64,000 nt of DNA from Streptomyces sp. NBC_00377 (GCF_036075115.1 NZ_CP107958.1:5456001-5520000); one strand, 5' to 3'; positions 16,732-25,022 are shown, counted from the first letter of the stretch. Numbers and translations: made by a program. The notes: a model not told the origin generated them from the letters alone.

Positions 16732-17277
16732 TCAGCCCACGCGCTGTTCGGCCTTCGGCTCGGGCTTGCGGGACTGCTCGGCCTTCGGCTCGGGCTTGCG
16801 GGAGTGCTCGGTGACGGTGAGGTACGGCTCGGCGCCGGCCGGGGCCTCCTGGCCCGGCAGCGCCCGGAACACCCAGCTGCGGTACGACCAGAACCGGAAC
16901 AGGGTGGCGATCCCGATGCCGACGAACTTGGACACGTTGCTCTGGAGCGGGCTGTCCCAGCCGAAGCCGTACGTCGCCGCGAACAGCAACCCGTTCTCGA
17001 TCACCAGGCCCACCGCGCTGAACAGCAGGAACAGCGTCAGTTCCTTCGTACGCCCGCTCTTGTCGCGGTCACGGTAGGTGAAGTAGCGGAACCCGACGTA
17101 GTTGAAGACGATCGACACGACGGTGGCTATGACGCTGGCCCGGACCACCTGGAGGTCGGTGAGATGCCGCACCAGGTTGAAGACGCCGAGGTTGACCAGC
17201 AGCCCCGCGCCGCCCACGGCTCCGAACTTGGCGAGCTCGCGGACGACCCTCCTCAGCCCCGAGGAACCATGTGCCAT
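16732..17277 (-). CDS. GtrA-family membrane protein
   Basis: 181 residues with four hydrophobic helices (FGAVGGAGLLVNLGVFNLV, VVRASVIATVVSIVFNYVGF and two more). Family marks are RYFTYRDRD and FWSYRSWVF. GtrA proteins are thought to help flip or transport polyprenyl-linked sugars for surface glycans. The C-terminus holds a perfect duplication, SRKPEPKAEQ twice, from a 30-bp tandem repeat at about 16745-16804. The gene converges with the sensor kinase gene. Confidence 0.88.
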   Translation of the reverse strand: MAHGSSGLRRVVRELAKFGAVGGAGLLVNLGVFNLVRHLTDLQVVRASVIATVVSIVFNYVGFRYFTYRDRDKSGRTKELTLFLLFSAVGLVIENGLLFAATYGFGWDSPLQSNVSKFVGIGIATLFRFWSYRSWVFRALPGQEAPAGAEPYLTVTEHSRKPEPKAEQSRKPEPKAEQRVG

Positions 17278-17463
17278 GGTCGTACAGGCCCCCGTCCGGG
17301 ATCGGTTTCGTCAACCCAGCCATGCTAACCACCACTCCTGCCGGTTTCCTGTGGTCCGGCTCACGGGTCGGTGACCAGCGGGGAAGAAGCGGGGAAAGGG
17401 TGGGTATGAGACGGGAAAGGTCCCGGTAAGAGGCGCGGGATCCGGCCGGGGTGGCGTGGCCGA

Positions 17464-17469
17464 TACCCT
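17464..17469 (+). promoter_or_regulatory. Candidate -10 element for a leaderless purK transcript
   Basis: TACCCT ends six bases before GTG 17476, the spacing seen for leaderless actinobacterial genes. No clear -35 hexamer is present 17 bases upstream and there is no ribosome-binding site. Confidence 0.45.
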
Positions 17470-17475
17470 GGGGTC

Positions 17476-18627
17476 GTGACGTTCCCGGTAGTCGGCATGG
17501 TCGGCGGCGGCCAGCTCGCTCGTATGACACACGAGGCGGGCATCCCGCTCGGCATCAGATTCAAGCTCCTCAGTGACACCCCACAGGATTCCGCGGCGCA
17601 GGTCGTGAGCGATGTCGTCATCGGCGACTATCGCGATCTCGACACGCTCCGTGAGTTCGCACGCGGGTGCGATGTGATCACCTTCGATCACGAACACGTC
17701 CCCACCGAGCACCTCAGGGCACTGGAGGCGGACGGCATCCCCGTCCGCCCGGGCCCCGACGCGCTGGTGCACGCCCAGGACAAGGGGGTGATGCGCGCGC
17801 GCCTCGACGCCATCGGCGTTCCCTGCCCCCGGCACCGGATCGTGACCGACCCGGCGGACGTCGCAGCGTTCGCCGCCGAGGGCGACGGTTTCCCGGTGGT
17901 CCTCAAGACCGTCCGCGGCGGCTACGACGGCAAGGGGGTGTGGGTCGTCGACTCGGTCGAGGAGGCGGCGGATCCGTTCCGCGCCGGCGTGCCCGTCCTG
18001 GCGGAGGAGAAGGTCGACTACGTCCGCGAGCTCGCCGCGAACGTCGTGCGTTCGCCGCACGGACAGGCGGTCGCCTACCCGGTGGTCGAGTCGCAGCAGG
18101 TCGGCGGCGTCTGCGACACGGTGATCGCCCCGGCGCCCGGCCTGGACGGGGCGCTCGCCCTGCGGGCCGAGCAGATGGCCCTGCGGATCGCCAAGGAACT
18201 GGCCGTCGTGGGTCACCTCGCGGTCGAGCTGTTCGAGGTCCGCAACCCCGACGGGTCCTCCGGCGTCCTCGTCAACGAACTGGCGATGCGGCCGCACAAC
18301 TCGGGCCACTGGTCGATGGACGGCGCGATCACCTCGCAGTTCGCCAACCACGTCCGCGCCGTGCTCGACCTCCCCCTCGGCGACCCGCGCCCGCGCGCCC
18401 CGTGGACGGTCATGGTCAACGTCCTCGGCGGCGACTACCCGGACATGTACTCCGCGTACCTGCACTGCATGGCCCGCGACCCCCAGCTGAAGATCCACAT
18501 GTACGGCAAGGACGTGAAGCCCGGCCGCAAGGTCGGCCACGTCAACACCTACGGCGACGACCTGGACGACGTCCTCGAACGCGCACGTCACGCAGCCGGT
18601 TACCTGAGAGGCACGATCACCGAATGA
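17476..18627 (+). CDS. purK: N5-carboxyaminoimidazole ribonucleotide synthase
   Basis: 383 residues from GTG 17476. ATP-grasp enzyme that carboxylates aminoimidazole ribonucleotide to N5-CAIR in purine synthesis. Family marks are VVGMVGGGQLARM at the N-terminus, CDVITFDHEHVP, FPVVLKTVRGGYDGKGVW (ATP-grasp lysine and glycine loop), VAYPVVESQQVGGVCD and NELAMRPHNSGHWSMDGA near residue 275 (metal-binding). Overlaps purE by four bases (ATGA), so the two are translationally coupled. Length is normal for the family. Confidence 0.97.
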   Translation: MTFPVVGMVGGGQLARMTHEAGIPLGIRFKLLSDTPQDSAAQVVSDVVIGDYRDLDTLREFARGCDVITFDHEHVPTEHLRALEADGIPVRPGPDALVHAQDKGVMRARLDAIGVPCPRHRIVTDPADVAAFAAEGDGFPVVLKTVRGGYDGKGVWVVDSVEEAADPFRAGVPVLAEEKVDYVRELAANVVRSPHGQAVAYPVVESQQVGGVCDTVIAPAPGLDGALALRAEQMALRIAKELAVVGHLAVELFEVRNPDGSSGVLVNELAMRPHNSGHWSMDGAITSQFANHVRAVLDLPLGDPRPRAPWTVMVNVLGGDYPDMYSAYLHCMARDPQLKIHMYGKDVKPGRKVGHVNTYGDDLDDVLERARHAAGYLRGTITE

Positions 18628-19145
18628 GCCCAGTTGTAGGCATCGTCATGGGTTCGGACAGCGACTGGCCCGTCATGGAGGCCGCCGCGCAGGCCCTCGA
18701 CGAGTTCGAGATCGCGTACGAGGTCGACGTGGTCTCCGCGCACCGCATGCCGCGCGAGATGGTCGCGTACGGCGAGCAGGCCGCCGAGCGCGGGCTCAAG
18801 GTGATCATCGCGGGTGCAGGCGGCGCGGCCCACCTCCCCGGCATGCTCGCCTCCGTGACCCCGTTGCCCGTGATCGGGGTACCCGTGCCCCTGAAGTACC
18901 TGGACGGCATGGACAGCCTGCTGTCGATCGTGCAGATGCCGGCCGGTGTCCCGGTCGCCACGGTCTCGGTCGGCGGCGCCCGCAACGCCGGTCTCCTGGC
19001 CGCCCGCATCCTCGCCGCGCACGACGAGGAGCTGCTCGCCCGTATGCGGGACTTCCAGCAGGAGCTGAACGACCAAGCCACCGAGAAGGGCAAGCGTCTG
19101 CGCGCCAAGGTCGAGGGTTCGAACGGCTTCGGTTTCGGAAAGTGA
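18624..19145 (+). CDS. purE: N5-carboxyaminoimidazole ribonucleotide mutase
   Basis: 173 residues from ATG 18624. Converts N5-CAIR to 4-carboxyaminoimidazole ribonucleotide, the step after PurK. The class I signature is complete: GSDSDWPVMEAA near residue 11, EVDVVSAHRMP near 36, IIAGAGGAAHLPGM, VIGVPVPLKYLDG and SIVQMPAGVPVATVSVGGA. The C-terminal Lys-rich tail is typical of actinobacteria. Coupled to purK upstream and in an overlapping or nearly overlapping arrangement with the dipeptidase gene downstream. Confidence 0.97.
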   Translation: MSPVVGIVMGSDSDWPVMEAAAQALDEFEIAYEVDVVSAHRMPREMVAYGEQAAERGLKVIIAGAGGAAHLPGMLASVTPLPVIGVPVPLKYLDGMDSLLSIVQMPAGVPVATVSVGGARNAGLLAARILAAHDEELLARMRDFQQELNDQATEKGKRLRAKVEGSNGFGFGK

Positions 19146-19150
19146 AGCAG

Positions 19151-20329
19151 ATGACCTCACTGGACGCGGCCCGCGAGCTCCTGCGCGAGTTCCCCGTCGC
19201 CGACGGCCACAACGACCTGCCCTGGGCCCTGCGTGAGCAGGTCCGCTACGACCTCGACGCCCGGGACATCGCCACCGACCAGCACGCCCACCTGCACACC
19301 GACATCCCCCGGCTGCGCGCGGGCGGGGTCGGCGCGCAGTACTGGTCGGTGTACGTGCGCGCGGACCTGCCCGACGCGGTCCCGGCGACGCTGGAGCAGA
19401 TCGACTGCGTGCGCCGGCTCATCGCCCGCCACCCGCGGGACCTGCGCGCCGCGCTGACCGCCGCGGACATGGAGGCGGCGCGCGCGGAGGGCCGTATCGC
19501 CTCCCTCATGGGGGCGGAGGGCGGCCACTCCATCGCCAACTCGCTGGGCACCCTGCGCGGGCTGTACGCGCTCGGCGTGCGCTACATGACGCTCACCCAC
19601 AACGACAACGTGGACTGGGCGGACTCCGCGACCGACGTACCGAGGGCCGGCGGTCTGTCCTCCTTCGGCCGCGAGGTCGTGCGCGAGATGAACCGTGAGG
19701 GCATGCTCGTGGACCTCTCGCACGTGGCGGCGACGACGATGCGGGACGCGCTCGACGCGACGGCCGCACCGGTGATCTTCTCCCACTCCTCCGCGCGAGC
19801 GGTGTGCGACCACCCCCGCAACATCCCGGACGACGTCCTGGAACGCCTCCCCGCCAACGGCGGCATGGCGATGGTGACCTTCGTGCCGAAGTTCGTCCTC
19901 CAGGCCGCGGTCGACTGGACGGCCGCCGCCGACGACAACATGCGGGCCCACGGCTTCCACCACCTCGCCACGACGCCCGAGGCGATGAAGGTGCACCGGG
20001 CCTTCGAGGAGACGAACCCCCGTCCGGTCGCCACCGTCGCCACGGTCGCCGACCACCTCGACCACATGCGCGAGGTCGCCGGTATCGACCACCTCGGCAT
20101 CGGCGGCGACTACGACGGCACCGCGTTCACCCCCGACGGCCTCGACGACGTCTCCGGCTACCCCCGGCTGATCGCGGAGCTGCTCGACCGCGGCTGGTCC
20201 GGGCCGGACCTCGCCAAGCTGACCTGGCGCAACGCGGTACGCGTCCTCGGCGCGGCGGAGGACGTGGCCCGCGACCTCCGGGCGACCCGGTCGCCCTCCC
20301 ACGCGACCATCGAGTCGCTGGACTGCTGA
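19151..20329 (+). CDS. M19-family membrane-type (renal) dipeptidase
   Basis: 392 residues from ATG 19151 (GGAAAG eight bases upstream); a GTG at 19142 overlapping the purE stop is an alternative. Zinc dipeptidase that cleaves L-X, often L-D, dipeptides. All five metal ligands of the renal dipeptidase family are present: His and Asp in DGHNDLPW, bridging Glu in MGAEGGHS, His in VDLSHVA and His in FSHSSAR. GGDYDGT is also intact. It shares an operon with purEK, a link seen in streptomycetes but without a known metabolic reason. A second, altered copy lies 207 bp downstream. Confidence 0.94.
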   Translation: MTSLDAARELLREFPVADGHNDLPWALREQVRYDLDARDIATDQHAHLHTDIPRLRAGGVGAQYWSVYVRADLPDAVPATLEQIDCVRRLIARHPRDLRAALTAADMEAARAEGRIASLMGAEGGHSIANSLGTLRGLYALGVRYMTLTHNDNVDWADSATDVPRAGGLSSFGREVVREMNREGMLVDLSHVAATTMRDALDATAAPVIFSHSSARAVCDHPRNIPDDVLERLPANGGMAMVTFVPKFVLQAAVDWTAAADDNMRAHGFHHLATTPEAMKVHRAFEETNPRPVATVATVADHLDHMREVAGIDHLGIGGDYDGTAFTPDGLDDVSGYPRLIAELLDRGWSGPDLAKLTWRNAVRVLGAAEDVARDLRATRSPSHATIESLDC

Positions 20330-20536
20330 CGGGCCGTCGGCCGGGGCGGGACGGTCACCGGGGCCGGCTGCCCCGGCCCGTCCCGGCCGCCCCGGCAGGG
20401 TTGTCGGGACGGCGGACCCAGGACCGCGCAGCGCGCCTGACCGACGCGGCCGTCCCTCGAACGCGCCGCCCACCAGGAAGCGTGCCGCCCGCCGTGCGAC
20501 GGTGACCGTACTGCCGACCGACGTACGGAGACCGCC

Positions 20537-21697
20537 ATGGCCGACCTCCATGACGAGCCGCGCACCCTCCCCGAGGTCGGTGAGCTCGACGACGAGGCGC
20601 AGGCGGAAGCCTCCACCCCGCACCCGCCGCTCACGGCCGGGGAGACCGCCCGGGACGGGCAGGGAGCGCGGGACGCCCGGGAAACCGCGGGCACGCCGCT
20701 GGAGCGGGCCCGCGCACTCCTCGCCGCGCACCCCGTCGCCGACGGCTACAGCGGACTGCCCTGGGCCCTGCGCCACCTGCCCTGGTACGACCTCCAGCTC
20801 GGCGAGAGCGCCGTAGCCACGGACGTGCCACGGCTGCGCGAGGGGCATGTCGGCGCGCTGCTGTGGTCACTGCACCTGCCCGAGGGCATCGCCGCGGACC
20901 GGGCCGCCGGGGCCACCCTGGAACAGCTGGATCTCGTCCGGTCGGTGATCGACGCCCATCCCGAGGGACTGCGCCTCGCCCGCAGCGCCGGCCAGGTCAT
21001 CGACGCCCGCCACTGCGGCCGCGTCGCCGTGGTCCTGGGCCCGGCCACCGCCACCGCGCTCGACGACTCCCTGGCCGTCCTGCGCATGCTGCACCTGCTC
21101 GGGGTGCGCGTCCTCACCCTCGCCGGCACCTCATGGGCAGGCGACGCGGGGCTGACCCGGTTCGGCGAGGAGGTCGTCCGGGAGATGAACCGGCTCGGCG
21201 TGCTCGCCGACCTCTCCGGTGCCTCCGACACCACCGTCGCCCGCGTCCTCGCCCTGTCCAAGACGCCGGTCCTGTGCACCCGCTCCGCGGCCCGCGCGCT
21301 GTGTCCCCGTCCCGACAACCTCTCCGACGACCTGCTCGCCGAGCTGGGCGCTGCCAAGGGGCTGTGTCTGGTGCCGCTGACCGCCGAGCAGACCGGCCCG
21401 GGCGTCCGGGACGTCGCCGACCACCTCGACCACGTCCGCGCGATCGCCGGCCCCGACTGCGTCGGCCTGTCCGGCGCCCACGACTCCGGAGCCGCCCACC
21501 CCGAGGGCCTCACCGACGCCTCCGGCTACCCGCATCTGATCGCCGAGCTCCTCGACCGAGGCTGGCCGGAGACCGATATCGCCCTGCTGACCTGGGGCAA
21601 CATGCAGCGCGTCCTGCGCACCGCCGACTTCACGGCCCGCGCGGCACAGGAGCGCAGAAAGCCGTCGACGGCGCGGATCACGGAGCTGGACGGCTAG
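20537..21697 (+). CDS. M19 dipeptidase paralogue lacking metal ligands (probable pseudoenzyme)
   Basis: 386 residues. It aligns along its length with the upstream dipeptidase (VADGYSGLPWALR for VADGHNDLPWALR; EEVVREMNRLGVLADLSG for REVVREMNREGMLVDLSH; SGYPHLIAELLDRGW). All five zinc ligands are replaced: His to Tyr, Asp to Gly, Glu to Ala, His to Gly and His to Arg. GGDYDG has become SGAHDS. The frame is intact and the helices are conserved, so this is not a decaying pseudogene but probably a binding or regulatory protein. A unique acidic N-terminus of about 55 residues precedes the domain. There is no export signal. Its stop codon TAG lies in the left end of the MITE-like element. Confidence 0.87.
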   Translation: MADLHDEPRTLPEVGELDDEAQAEASTPHPPLTAGETARDGQGARDARETAGTPLERARALLAAHPVADGYSGLPWALRHLPWYDLQLGESAVATDVPRLREGHVGALLWSLHLPEGIAADRAAGATLEQLDLVRSVIDAHPEGLRLARSAGQVIDARHCGRVAVVLGPATATALDDSLAVLRMLHLLGVRVLTLAGTSWAGDAGLTRFGEEVVREMNRLGVLADLSGASDTTVARVLALSKTPVLCTRSAARALCPRPDNLSDDLLAELGAAKGLCLVPLTAEQTGPGVRDVADHLDHVRAIAGPDCVGLSGAHDSGAAHPEGLTDASGYPHLIAELLDRGWPETDIALLTWGNMQRVLRTADFTARAAQERRKPSTARITELDG

Positions 21698-21897
21698 GGC
21701 CTCTCTCTCGGATCAGGTCGCTCGGAGCCGCGGCGCCCCGTAGCGGCCCCGAGAGGGCCGGGTGCGTGCGGCTGCAAGGCGGAGGAGGGCGTCGACGCTG
21801 AGCGTCGGCAACCGACGACGACGCGGCTGGGGTCCCCCCGCCGGGGGAGTGCGTGCCAGGGCCCGTGCCCCCCGACGAGATCCGAAAGAGAGGCCCT
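21696..21897. mobile_element. MITE-like element, about 202 bp, with 19-bp terminal inverted repeats
   Basis: Left end 21696-21714 AGGGCCTCTCTCTCGGATC; right end 21879-21897, whose complement is AGGGCCTCTCTTTCGGATC: 18 of 19 bases match, and similarity continues weakly inward. The inside has no coding capacity. The ends resemble those of IS5-type elements of streptomycetes, as I remember them. I see no clear target duplication. It lies between the dipeptidase paralogue and the VOC genes. Confidence 0.72.
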
Positions 21898-21918
21898 GGG
21901 GCCCCGCCCGGCCGGCCG

Positions 21919-21937
21919 AGGGGCGCGGGGAACTACG
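21919..21937. repeat. Dispersed GGGGCGCGGGGAACT repeat, reverse copy
   Basis: AGGGGCGCGGGGAACTACG is the reverse complement of the word found at 15221-15238. Its CTA supplies the TAG stop of the overlapping minus-strand VOC gene. Confidence 0.65.
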
Positions 21938-22331
21938 GGCGCTCGATCCGGCACAGGCAGAACGGATGCCCCGCCGGATCGGCGTACACCTGGAAGTCCT
22001 TCTTCTCCCGGTCCTCCAGGTCCAGCGGTCGCGCGCCGAGCGCCAGCACCCGCTCGTGGGCCGCGTCGATCTCCGCCCAGGTGGCGCCGCCGTCCAGATC
22101 GAGGTGGAACTGCTGGGGATTGCGGTCGGCGCGCGGCCACTCCGGCGGGGTGTACCCCTCCACCTGCTGGAACGCGATCCGGGGGCCGTCCGGGACGTGG
22201 AGCACGAACCAGTCGTCCTCACCGTCCTCGGCCTCGGGCGTACCGCCCAGGACCGCCGCGTAGAACTCCGCGAGAGCTCGCGGGTCGGGACAGTCGAGGA
22301 CCACGGAACGGAAGCGGGCGACGGGCGGCAT
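21933..22331 (-). CDS. VOC-superfamily (glyoxalase/bleomycin-resistance fold) protein
   Basis: 132 residues. Two beta-alpha-beta-beta-beta units: VVLDCPDPRALAEFYAAVLG at the N-terminus, then QQFHLDLDGGATWAEIDAAH and VYADPAGHPFCLCRIERP. Such proteins are metal-dependent lyases or dioxygenases, or drug-binding proteins; His in FHLDL is the typical metal or substrate position. Specific activity is unknown. It is followed upstream by a close relative (22452-22811), probably a tandem duplication, and both may share the operator region at 22876-22936. Its stop lies in a dispersed repeat. Confidence 0.85.
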   Translation of the reverse strand: MPPVARFRSVVLDCPDPRALAEFYAAVLGGTPEAEDGEDDWFVLHVPDGPRIAFQQVEGYTPPEWPRADRNPQQFHLDLDGGATWAEIDAAHERVLALGARPLDLEDREKKDFQVYADPAGHPFCLCRIERP

Positions 22332-22451
22332 GAATTCCTCCTGGCTCGAGTGCGGTACAGGGTTCTTCAGCGGTCGTGCGGGTTTCGCAGCGGTCGTGCG
22401 GCCTCCGGCTGAGCGACCGGCTTCGTCGGCGGCCCCGGCGGGCCCGGCGGT

Positions 22452-22811
22452 TCAGCAGTTGCACAGGCAGAACGGGTGCCCGGCCGGATCGGCGTACACA
22501 CGGAAGCCGCGCGAGTGGTCGTCGGCGTCGAGCGGCTTCGCGCCCAGCGCGAGGACGCCCCGCTCGGCCGCGTCCAGGTCGTCGACGGTCAGATCCAGAT
22601 GGAACTGCTGCGAGTGATCCGGCGCCGGCCAGGCGGGCGGCACGAACCCGGGAGCGGCCTGAAAGGCCAGCGACTGCCCACCGGGCACCTTCACGTCCAC
22701 CCAGTCGCCCTCACCCTCGACGCTGCCGCCCAGCAGCTCGGCGTAGAAACCGGCCAGCGCGCCAGGGTCGGGACAGTCCACAACGACGGCACCCAGCTTG
22801 GCGAGAGCCAT
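22452..22811 (-). CDS. VOC-superfamily protein, paralogue of the downstream gene
   Basis: 119 residues. Same pattern as its neighbour: VVVDCPDPGALAGFYAELLG, QQFHLDLTVDDLDAAE, VYADPAGHPFCLCNC. It ends with an unusual CLCNC cysteine cluster. Divergent from the CGNR-type regulator, with GTTAC-type sites between them, which suggests regulation by that protein. Function unknown. Confidence 0.85.
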   Translation of the reverse strand: MALAKLGAVVVDCPDPGALAGFYAELLGGSVEGEGDWVDVKVPGGQSLAFQAAPGFVPPAWPAPDHSQQFHLDLTVDDLDAAERGVLALGAKPLDADDHSRGFRVYADPAGHPFCLCNC

Positions 22812-22875
22812 GACTTCTCCTCACGGTCGGAACGAACGGGCCCGCATCGGGGCACCCGCTCAGGGGACCCCTCCG

Positions 22876-22936
22876 GGTTACCTGTAGAACCGGGTAACCA
22901 GTAACGGTTACTGCATGCTGCCGCATAGGCGGTAAC
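22876..22936. promoter_or_regulatory. Operator-like cluster of GTTAC/GTAAC half-sites
   Basis: GGTTACC (22876-22882) and GGTAACC (22893-22899) form one inverted repeat. AGTAAC-G-GTTACT (22900-22912) is a perfect 13-bp palindrome directly attached. A further GGTAAC (22931-22936) overlaps a possible -10 element TAACGT that ends seven bases before ATG 22946. Five half-sites in 61 bp between divergent genes is strong evidence for a regulator site. Confidence 0.7.
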
Positions 22937-22945
22937 GTCGCAAGC

Positions 22946-23479
22946 ATGAATGACCGATCGGCCGCCCCCGGAGGCCTGGCCCTGGTCGAGGCCCTGGTGA
23001 ACACGCTGGACATCGAGTCGGGCGCGGACGCGCTGGACACGGCCGAGGGCCGGGCCCGCTTCGGACTGCCGGAGGGCGCCGAAGGCGTCGCGGGGGAGCT
23101 GGCACGGGCCCGCGAGCTGCGCGAGTCCCTGCGGGCGGTCCTGCTGGCGCACGCGGGCCATCCGCCGCACCGCGAGGTGACCCCGCTGGGCGAACTGCTG
23201 GCGGCGGCGCCGCTGCTGGTGACGATCGACGAGCACGACGGCTCCGCCCGCCTCGCCCCCGGCCCCGCGGGCCCCGGCGACGCCGTCCCGCTGCTCGCCC
23301 GTACGGCCGCGGTCGTTGCGGAGGCCCTGATCGCGGGCACCTGGACCCGGCTGAAGGCCTGCGAGGCCGTCACCTGCCACTGGGCCTACTACGACCGCAG
23401 TCCGGGGGGCCGGGGGCGCTGGTGCTCGATGCAGGTGTGCGGGGCGCGCGCGAAGATGCGCCGGTACCGGGCGAAGTAG
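22946..23479 (+). CDS. CGNR zinc-finger domain protein, probable regulator
   Basis: 177 residues. The N-terminal part matches the ABATE/CGNR layout (LVEALVNTLDIESG). The C-terminal zinc finger, about residues 135-177, reads CEAVTCHWAYYDRS, then RWCSMQVCGARAKMRRYR. Four Cys are present and the name-giving CGNR is CGAR here. The family is presumed DNA-binding. The start is ATG 22946 and there is no ribosome-binding site, so the transcript may be leaderless from the TAACGT element. It likely controls itself and the divergent VOC genes. Confidence 0.85.
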   Translation: MNDRSAAPGGLALVEALVNTLDIESGADALDTAEGRARFGLPEGAEGVAGELARARELRESLRAVLLAHAGHPPHREVTPLGELLAAAPLLVTIDEHDGSARLAPGPAGPGDAVPLLARTAAVVAEALIAGTWTRLKACEAVTCHWAYYDRSPGGRGRWCSMQVCGARAKMRRYRAK

Positions 23480-23521
23480 TTCACGGGCCGGGGCACAGGC
23501 CGGTGGTGCAGAATGCACCAA

Positions 23522-23562
23522 GACGCCGGTTCGGCCGACTGAGCCTCGGCCGAACCGGCGTC
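23522..23562. terminator. Bidirectional terminator with a 17-bp perfect stem
   Basis: GACGCCGGTTCGGCCGA and TCGGCCGAACCGGCGTC pair without mismatch around the 7-base loop CTGAGCC. It lies between the convergent CGNR gene and the UDP-glucose dehydrogenase gene. Confidence 0.92.
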
Positions 23563-23640
23563 GCTCTGCACGCCCGCCCGCATCCGGCCCGATCGCCCGA
23601 ATCCGGCTGGATCAGCTCGGTCTGTATCCGGCTCGTCCGC

Positions 23641-23669
23641 CTGAGCGCTGAGCGCTGAGCGCCTGAGCG
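23641..23669. repeat. Short CTGAGCG direct repeat
   Basis: Three direct CTGAGCG copies and a fourth after one extra C, just past the 3' end of the UDP-glucose dehydrogenase gene. Probably slippage. Confidence 0.5.
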
Positions 23670-23678
23670 TCTGTCCGC

Positions 23679-25022
23679 CTAGGCGGTCGGACGGCCCATC
23701 GCGCGGTACGTCCAGCCGGCCTTGCGCCACAGCACCGGGTCGAGCGCGTTGCGTCCGTCGAGGATCAGCCGGGCCGACGCGACCTCGCCGAGCTCCGCCG
23801 GGTCCAGGTCGCGGAACTCCCGCCACTCGGTGAGGTGGAGGACGACGTCGGCGCCCCGGACGGCCTCCAGGGCCGAGTCCGCGTACCCGAGCGTCGGAAA
23901 GACCCGGCGTGCGTTCGCCATGCCCTTGGGGTCGTACACCGTGACCTGACCGCCCTGGAGATGGATCTGCCCGGCGACGTTGAGGGCGGGCGAGTCCCGT
24001 ACGTCGTCGGAGTCGGGCTTGAAGGTGGCGCCGAGCACGGCGACCCGCCTGCCCAGGAAGGAGCCGCCGCCCAGCGCCTGCCGTGCCAGCTCGACCATCT
24101 GTCCGCGCTGACGCATGTTGATGGAGTCGATCTCGCGCAGGAAGGTCAGCGCCTGGTCGGCCCCGAGCTCACCGGCACGGGCCATGAAGGCCCGGATGTC
24201 CTTGGGCAGACAGCCACCGCCGAACCCGATCCCGGCCCGCAGGAACTTCTTCCCGATCCGGTCGTCGTACCCGATGGCCTCGGCCAGCTTGGCGACGTCG
24301 CCGCCGGCGGCCTCGCACACCTCCGCCATGGCGTTGATGAAGGAGATCTTGGTGGCGAGGAAGGAGTTCGCCGAGGTCTTCACCAGCTCGGCGGTGGGGA
24401 AGTCGGTCACCACGAACGGCGACCCCTCACCGATCGGCGTCTCGTAGACCTGCCGCAGCAGCGCCTCGGACCGCTCGCTGCGCACCCCCACGACGATGCG
24501 GTCCGGGTGCAGGGTGTCCTGGACGGCGAACCCCTCGCGCAGGAACTCCGGGTTCCAGGCGAGCTCGGCGTCCGCGCCGGCGGGCGCCAGCTCGGCGATC
24601 GTCCGGGCCAGCCGGTCGGCCGAGCCCACCGGCACCGTGGACTTGCCGACGACGAGCGCGGGCCGCGTCAGATGAGGAGCGAGGGAGCCGATGGCGGACT
24701 CGACGTACGACATGTCGCACGCGTACTCGCCGTGCTTCTGCGGGGTGTTGACGCACACGAAGTGGACGTCGCCGAAGGCCCCCACCTCGGCCCAGTCCTG
24801 GGTGAACCGCAGCCGTCCGCTCGACCCCTCGAAGCCGGGGACATGGCGGCGCAGCAGCTCCTCGAGCCCCGGCTCGTACATGGGGGTCTCGCCCCGCTCG
24901 AGCATCTCGATCTTCTCGCGCACCACATCGAGAGCGAGCACCTCGAAGCCCAGCTCGGCCATGGCCGCGGCGTGCGTCGCGCCGAGATAGCCGGTGCCGA
25001 TCACGGTGATCTTGAGGGCCAT
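23679..25022 (-). CDS. UDP-glucose 6-dehydrogenase
   Basis: 447 residues from ATG 25022 (AGGAGC upstream); the frame is open further but lacks family sequence there. Oxidises UDP-glucose to UDP-glucuronate with two NAD+ in the cytoplasm. NAD-binding ITVIGTGYLGATHAAAMAEL at the N-terminus; middle-domain marks KTSANSFLATKISFINAMAE and the catalytic Cys in GIGFGGGCLPKDIRA near residue 260; C-terminal domain VAVLGATFKPDSDDVRDSPA. The product would feed glycan synthesis, fitting the LCP and glycosyltransferase genes nearby. Confidence 0.96.
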   Translation of the reverse strand: MALKITVIGTGYLGATHAAAMAELGFEVLALDVVREKIEMLERGETPMYEPGLEELLRRHVPGFEGSSGRLRFTQDWAEVGAFGDVHFVCVNTPQKHGEYACDMSYVESAIGSLAPHLTRPALVVGKSTVPVGSADRLARTIAELAPAGADAELAWNPEFLREGFAVQDTLHPDRIVVGVRSERSEALLRQVYETPIGEGSPFVVTDFPTAELVKTSANSFLATKISFINAMAEVCEAAGGDVAKLAEAIGYDDRIGKKFLRAGIGFGGGCLPKDIRAFMARAGELGADQALTFLREIDSINMRQRGQMVELARQALGGGSFLGRRVAVLGATFKPDSDDVRDSPALNVAGQIHLQGGQVTVYDPKGMANARRVFPTLGYADSALEAVRGADVVLHLTEWREFRDLDPAELGEVASARLILDGRNALDPVLWRKAGWTYRAMGRPTA

